A DNA stretch of 53,789 bases from JADGGV01 sp035715725 (GTDB lineage Bacteria > Gemmatimonadota > Gemmatimonadetes > Longimicrobiales > RSA9). The translations under genes were made by a program, and so were the position numbers. The stretch covers positions 1-53,789 of the forward strand of contig DASTKT010000037.1 in assembly GCA_035715725.1 (NCBI GenBank), given 5' to 3'. How positions within the stretch are numbered: the stretch's first letter is position 1; each line of letters begins with the position of its first letter. This document shows positions 49,630 through 53,789 of this stretch, piece after piece. Under the pieces are notes generated by a model that did no database searches, had not been told where the DNA came from, and was given only the letters and a program-made list of their open reading frames with translations.

Positions 49630-50561
49630 GTCTGCTGGTCGTCGGAAGCGTCGCGCTGGATACGATCGAGACCCCGTTCGGTCGCGCCGACGACGCGCTG
49701 GGCGGGTCGGCCACGTTCTTCTCCGCTGCCGCGTCGCTCTTCCAGAACGTGCAGCTCGTCGGCGTGGTCGGCAGCGACTTCCCGCGCCACGAGCTCGAGT
49801 TCCTCGAGCGGCGCGGCGTCGACCTCTCCGGTCTGGCGCAGGAGCCGGGCGAGAGCTTCCGCTGGTCGGGCGTCTACAGCTACGACCTGAACTCGCGCGA
49901 GACGCGGGAGACCCGGCTCGGCGTCTTCGCCGACTTCAAGCCGCGCATCCCGGAGGCGTTCCGCGGCGCCGAATGGGTCTTCCTGGGCAACATCGACCCC
50001 GATCTCCAGTGCGACGTGCTGGACCAGGTCCACCGGCCGCGGCTGGTGGCCTGCGACACCATGAACTTCTGGATCGAGGGGAAGCGCGACGCGCTGCTGC
50101 GCCTGCTCGGTCGGGTGAACCTGCTGCTCGTGAACGACGCCGAGGCGCGCGAGCTGTCGGGCGAGTTCAATCTGCTCCGCGCCGCGCGGTGGATCCAGGC
50201 GCGCGGGCCCGAGCTCGTCATCGTCAAGAAGGGCGAGCACGGCGCGATCCTCTTCATGCCCGACGGGATCTTCTTCGCGCCCGGCTTCCCGCTCGACGAG
50301 GTCTTCGACCCCACCGGCGCGGGCGACGCGTTCGCCGGCGGCTTCATGGGCTACCTGGCCCGCTGCGGGGCGGCGGAGGCCGACGACCTGCGCCGGGCGA
50401 TGATCTTCGGCTCCGCCCTCGGCTCCTTCGCGGTCGAGCGCTTCGGCCTCGAGCGGCTCAAGCACCTGGCGGCCGCCGAGGTGAACGAGCGCGTGCGGGC
50501 GTTCCGCGAGATGACGGCCTTCGAGCAGCCCACGCCGGCGGGGGTCCATGGCTTCGAGTGA
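49626..50561 (+). CDS. PfkB-family carbohydrate kinase
   Basis: A 311-residue ribokinase-fold kinase. Seen: LVVGSVALDTIETPFGRAD, the gly-rich GGSATFFSAAASLF, and the signature DPTGAGDAFAGGFMGYLA with catalytic base D234. VIVKKGEHGAILF is another ribokinase block. The substrate cannot be fixed; sugars and nucleosides are typical. It overlaps purM by 14 bases, so an adenosine- or ribose-related role is suggested by context only. Confidence 0.93.
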   Translation: MSLLVVGSVALDTIETPFGRADDALGGSATFFSAAASLFQNVQLVGVVGSDFPRHELEFLERRGVDLSGLAQEPGESFRWSGVYSYDLNSRETRETRLGVFADFKPRIPEAFRGAEWVFLGNIDPDLQCDVLDQVHRPRLVACDTMNFWIEGKRDALLRLLGRVNLLLVNDAEARELSGEFNLLRAARWIQARGPELVIVKKGEHGAILFMPDGIFFAPGFPLDEVFDPTGAGDAFAGGFMGYLARCGAAEADDLRRAMIFGSALGSFAVERFGLERLKHLAAAEVNERVRAFREMTAFEQPTPAGVHGFE

Positions 50562-51591
50562 GTCGGGGGGGCTGAGCTACCGCGACGCCGGCGTCGACCG
50601 CGAGGCGGCCGGGCGCGCGAAGGACCGGATCATCGAGCTGGTGCGCGGCACACTGGGCCCGGAGGTGCTCTCCCGGCCGGGCTCGTTCGGCGGCATCTAC
50701 CGCGTGCCGACCGACCTCGCCACGCCGGCGCTGGTGGCGAGCGCCGATGGCGTCGGCACGAAGCTGAAGGTCGCGATCATGGCCGGGAAGCACGACACCG
50801 TCGGGCGCGACCTCGTCAACCACTGCGTGGACGACATCCTGGTCGAGGGCGCGCGCCCGCTCTTCTTCCTCGACTACATCGGCATGGGGCGCCTCGCCCA
50901 GGGCACGGTCGAGGCCCTCGTCAGCGGGATGGCCGCCGCCTGCCGCGAGAACGGCGCCGCGCTGCTCGGCGGCGAGACCGCCGAGATGCCCGACTTCTAC
51001 GCCGAAGGCGACTACGACCTGGCCGGCTTCATCGTGGGCGCCGTCGAGGCCGAGAACCGCCCCGGCGCGCACCGCGTGCAGGCCGGTGACGTCCTCGTCG
51101 GCCTGGCCTCCGACGGCTTCCACACGAACGGCTACTCGCTGCTCCGCCGCCTCCTCTTCGACAAGCTCCGCCTCGGCCTGGACGACGAGCTTCCCGGCGT
51201 GGGGCTCCCCGTCGGCGAGGTGCTGCTGGCCGTGCACCGCAGCTACCTGCGGCCGGTGATGCCGCTGCTCCAGGCCGGCCGCGTCAAGGCGCTGGCCCAC
51301 ATCACCGGCGGCGGCATCCCCGAGAATCTGGCCCGGGTTCTGCCAGAGGGCGTCGAGGCCCACGTCCAGCGGTCCACCTGGGAGATGCCGCTGGAGTTCG
51401 AGGCCGTGCAGGAGCTCGGGGGCATCTCCGACGAGGAGATGTACCGCACCTTCAACATGGGCGTCGGGATGATCCTGGTCGTGGCGGCGGAGGACGAGGT
51501 GGACGTTAGCGCTCAGCTCCGCGCCGCCGGCGAGGATGCGTGGGGGTTGGGCGTCCTCGAGCCAGGCGACGGGGGCGTCCTCCTCATCTGA
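50548..51591 (+). CDS. purM: Phosphoribosylformylglycinamidine cyclo-ligase
   Basis: A 347-residue ATP-dependent AIR synthetase of purine synthesis. Seen: YRDAGVDREAAGRAKDRI, VASADGVGTKLKVAIMAGKH, NHCVDDILVEGARPLFFLDY, LLGGETAEMPDFYAEGDYDL, GLASDGFHTNGYSLLRRL and HITGGGIPENLARVLPEG. All are standard. Starts 14 bases before the kinase stop. Short gap to the next gene. Confidence 0.96.
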   Translation: MASSESGGLSYRDAGVDREAAGRAKDRIIELVRGTLGPEVLSRPGSFGGIYRVPTDLATPALVASADGVGTKLKVAIMAGKHDTVGRDLVNHCVDDILVEGARPLFFLDYIGMGRLAQGTVEALVSGMAAACRENGAALLGGETAEMPDFYAEGDYDLAGFIVGAVEAENRPGAHRVQAGDVLVGLASDGFHTNGYSLLRRLLFDKLRLGLDDELPGVGLPVGEVLLAVHRSYLRPVMPLLQAGRVKALAHITGGGIPENLARVLPEGVEAHVQRSTWEMPLEFEAVQELGGISDEEMYRTFNMGVGMILVVAAEDEVDVSAQLRAAGEDAWGLGVLEPGDGGVLLI

Positions 51592-51604
51592 GCCGGAGGA
51601 AGTA

Positions 51605-52624
51605 ATGCGGCTTCTACGACCGACGACCGTCCGCGGCGCCGCCGCGGGCGCTTTCTGCGCCCTCGCGCTCCTCGCGGGCGCACCCCGGGCCGCGCGGGCG
51701 CAGGACGAGGGCCGGCTCGAAGCCCAGTGCGCCGCGTTCAGCGACAGCTCGGCACGCCGGCTCTGCAACGAGACGGCGCAGGCGATCGAGATCGCGCACC
51801 CGCGGCTCGGCCTGGCGTTCGCGGCCGGCAACCCGGTCGCCGGGACGGCCAGCACGCTCGGAAAGCGCATCGGCGCGATCCCCCGGGTCAGCGCGGGCGT
51901 CCGCGCCACCGGCGTCTACCTCGAGATCCCACCGATCAACGAAAGCGGCGGCAAGATCCGGTTGGCCATCCCCGCGGTCACGGGGGATGTGGCCGTCGGA
52001 CTCGTCGACGGGATCACGCTGGCACCGACCGTCGGCGGGTTCGGCTCCGTCGACGTGCTCGGCAGCGTGGGCATCGTCCCGATCTCCGGCGCCGGCTTCG
52101 GCAGCTCGCCGCTCGGCTGGGGCATCGGCGCGCGGCTGGGGCTGCTGCGCGAGTCGTTCGTCACGCCGGGCATCTCGATCACCGGGATGTACCGCGGCAT
52201 CGGCGAGGTCGCGTTCGGCAGCCCGGTGCTCGCCGGCGACAGCGCGTTCTTCCGCGTGAGCGGCTATCGAGACCTGAGCCTCCGCGGCGCGATCAGCAAG
52301 CGGCTGCTCGTCCTCGGCCTGGCGGCCGGGCTCGGATGGGACCGCTACCAGAGCGACATGGACGTCCGAATCCGCGATCGCAGCGTGCTGTGCACCGGCC
52401 TCCCGCAACCGTGCGTGCGCGGGTTCGCCGTCACCGGCTTCACGAGCGACCGCCTCTCCGCGTTCGCCGACGTCTCGTGGACCGCCCTCATCTTCAGCGT
52501 CGTCGGCGAGGCCGGGTGGCAGCAGGGAGGCGACGCCGCGCGGCTCGCCTCGCCGACGGGGTTCGAGAACCTCGTGCGCAAGGGCACCTTCTTCGGCAGC
52601 CTGGCGTTTCGCCTGACCATCTGA
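51605..52624 (+). CDS. Outer-membrane beta-barrel protein
   Basis: A 339-residue exported protein. The signal peptide runs to about residue 33 (GAFCALALLAGAPRAARAQ). Two Cys (AQCAAFSDSSARRLCNE) then two later (VLCTGLPQPCVRG) could form disulfides. The rest is Gly-rich, with many alternating strands (VSAGVRATGVYLEI, GFGSVDVLGSVGIVP, WGIGARLGLLRESF, FFGSLAFRLTI). The last residues fit an outer-membrane C-terminal strand ending in a hydrophobic residue. No known family. AGGAAGT precedes ATG 51605. Confidence 0.82.
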   Translation: MRLLRPTTVRGAAAGAFCALALLAGAPRAARAQDEGRLEAQCAAFSDSSARRLCNETAQAIEIAHPRLGLAFAAGNPVAGTASTLGKRIGAIPRVSAGVRATGVYLEIPPINESGGKIRLAIPAVTGDVAVGLVDGITLAPTVGGFGSVDVLGSVGIVPISGAGFGSSPLGWGIGARLGLLRESFVTPGISITGMYRGIGEVAFGSPVLAGDSAFFRVSGYRDLSLRGAISKRLLVLGLAAGLGWDRYQSDMDVRIRDRSVLCTGLPQPCVRGFAVTGFTSDRLSAFADVSWTALIFSVVGEAGWQQGGDAARLASPTGFENLVRKGTFFGSLAFRLTI

Positions 52625-52626
52625 CC

Positions 52627-53739
52627 ATGCCGGACCGACCCGCGGCGGCGGATGCCGCCTTCATGCGGCGCGCGCTGGAACTGGCGGAGCGCGGCTGGGG
52701 GCGCACGTGGCCGAATCCGCTGGTCGGCGCGGTGCTGGTCCGCGAGGGCGTGGTGGTCGGCGAGGGTTGGCATGCGGAGTACGGCGGACCCCACGCCGAA
52801 GCGGCGGCGCTGGCCGCGGCCGGCGACCGCGCGCGGGGCGCCACCGCGTACGTGACGCTCGAACCGTGCGCCCACTGGGGGAAGACGCCGCCGTGCGCGG
52901 ATGCGCTGGCGGCGGCGGGCGTGGCCCGCGTCGTGTTCGCCGCGGCGGACCCGAGCCCGCACGCCGGCGGTGGAGCGGAGCGGCTCCGGCGCGCCGGGGT
53001 CGAGGTGGCCGCCGGCGTTGAGCGGGCGGCCGCGCGCGACCAGAACGCGCCGTTCTTCCACGTGCTGGAGCGGGGCTCGCCGTACGTCGCGCTCAAGTAC
53101 GCGCTCTCGCTCGACGCGCGCCTGTCGCGAGAGGCGGGCCGCCCGACACCGGTCACCGGAGCGGAGGCGCGGGCGGAGGTCCATCGCCTGCGTGCCGGCT
53201 ACGACGCCATCGTGGTCGGAATCGGCACCGTGCTGGCCGACGATCCGCTGCTCACCGTGCGCGGGCCGGTCGAGCCGCGCGTGGCCCCGGCCCGCGTGGT
53301 GCTCGACGCCGACCTCCGCATTCCGCTCACCAGCCGTCTGGTCCGCTCGACGGACGAGGCGCCGGTCTGGGTCGTCTGCGCGGAGGACGTCGAGGCCGGC
53401 CGGCGCGCGCCGCTCGAGGCGGCGGGCGTCCGCGTCCTTCCCGTTCCGCGGGCGAGCGGCGGCGTGGACGTCCACGCCGCGCTCGGCGCGCTCCGGGACG
53501 CCGGGGCACGCTCGCTCTTCGTCGAGGGCGGCGGCCGCGTCGGCGCGGCGCTCCTGGCGGTCGACGCGGTCGAGGAGATGCTGCTGTTCTACGCGCCGGC
53601 GCTCTTCGGGGAACGCGGCACGCCGGCGTTCCCCGGGGTGGTCGGCGGCGCGGAGTGGAGGCTCGGCCGGACCCGCGCGTTCGGCGACGACGTCCTGATC
53701 TCGCTCCGGCGAGCTCGACCAGAACCGGTGGGGGAGTAG
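52627..53739 (+). CDS. ribD: Riboflavin biosynthesis protein RibD (deaminase-reductase)
   Basis: A 370-residue bifunctional enzyme of riboflavin synthesis. The N-terminal deaminase has MRRALELAERGWGRTWPNPL, GPHAEAAAL and the zinc site EPCAHWGKTPPC. The C-terminal NADPH reductase begins near residue 155 (VALKYALSLDARLS) with VVGIGTVLADDPLLTVR and SLFVEGGGRVGAALL. The start lies 2 bases after the OMP stop. ribE follows one base after the stop. Confidence 0.95.
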   Translation: MPDRPAAADAAFMRRALELAERGWGRTWPNPLVGAVLVREGVVVGEGWHAEYGGPHAEAAALAAAGDRARGATAYVTLEPCAHWGKTPPCADALAAAGVARVVFAAADPSPHAGGGAERLRRAGVEVAAGVERAAARDQNAPFFHVLERGSPYVALKYALSLDARLSREAGRPTPVTGAEARAEVHRLRAGYDAIVVGIGTVLADDPLLTVRGPVEPRVAPARVVLDADLRIPLTSRLVRSTDEAPVWVVCAEDVEAGRRAPLEAAGVRVLPVPRASGGVDVHAALGALRDAGARSLFVEGGGRVGAALLAVDAVEEMLLFYAPALFGERGTPAFPGVVGGAEWRLGRTRAFGDDVLISLRRARPEPVGE

Positions 53740-53740
53740 C

Positions 53741-53789
53741 GTGTTCACGGGAATCGTGGAAGAGGTGGGGCGGGTGCGCGCGGCCGAGC
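53741..53789 (+). CDS. ribE: Riboflavin synthase alpha chain, 5' end only
   Basis: The frame from GTG 53741 reads VFTGIVEEVGRVRAAE, the invariant start of riboflavin synthase (MFTGIVEExG). The gene runs off the window after 16 codons. It starts one base after the ribD stop, in the usual rib operon order. Confidence 0.85.
   Translation, partial: MFTGIVEEVGRVRAAE

Overview
The window is a very GC-rich bacterial chromosome segment, by eye around 70% GC. Genes are tightly packed, often with ATGA, GTGA or TTGA stop/start overlaps, and Shine-Dalgarno sequences are common. Gram-negative traits are present: two beta-barrel outer-membrane proteins, lipoproteins, and an MlaE-type permease. The mix of DhnA-type aldolase, Ku/LigD, a propionyl-CoA route with a split methylmalonyl-CoA mutase, and a long acidic-tailed ribosomal protein S1 fits Gemmatimonadota or a related soil phylum. 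That placement is inference; no rRNA or phylogenetic marker was compared.

Layout. (1) Bases 1-2295 are the right end of an integrative element: three overlapping genes ending in a tyrosine recombinase, followed by a displaced 3' fragment of tRNA-Cys that marks the attachment site. (2) 2296-6018 holds an acyltransferase-3 membrane protein, small hypothetical and membrane genes, and an orphan HigA-like antitoxin. (3) 6061-6314 is a striking array of an octamer, four copies in one orientation and four in the other, alternating with small hairpins of different sequence. It sits upstream of a complete two-gene NHEJ operon, ku-ligD. (4) 10140-13771 (minus) is a sugar-related operon: ROK kinase, MFS transporter, SIS protein, YdcF/DUF218 protein. 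(5) 13932-17403 carries a secreted phosphoesterase, two hypothetical genes, an orphan MlaE permease and a small membrane protein. (6) 17429-24337 is the arginine block: argR, then argC-argB-argD-GNAT-argG-argH. The argC promoter carries a tandem ARG-box pair at canonical spacing and predicts an almost leaderless mRNA. (7) 24496-26927 has a protein with an internal duplication and an outer-membrane protein, each preceded by the same sigma-54-like motif. (8) 27120-29424 is a sugar-phosphate operon (class I aldolase, rpiA, rpe), followed by an alpha/alpha-toroid-like protein, tRNA-Leu(UAA) and a cytidylate-kinase-like gene. (9) 31941-37276 runs rnz-aroA-cmk-rpsA. (10) 37401-47622 is mostly propionyl-CoA metabolism (carboxylase beta, AIM24 protein, biotin carboxylase, biotin carrier, mutase large subunit), interleaved with a lipoprotein, a secreted HExxH protein and an RNA methyltransferase. 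(11) 47675-53789 contains fmdB-like, argS, a PfkB kinase, purM, an outer-membrane protein, ribD and the start of riboflavin synthase.

Most of the window is conserved housekeeping metabolism. The parts that standard annotation would miss are the octamer/hairpin array by the NHEJ operon, the tRNA-Cys island junction, the arginine control region, and the shared sigma-54-like motif.
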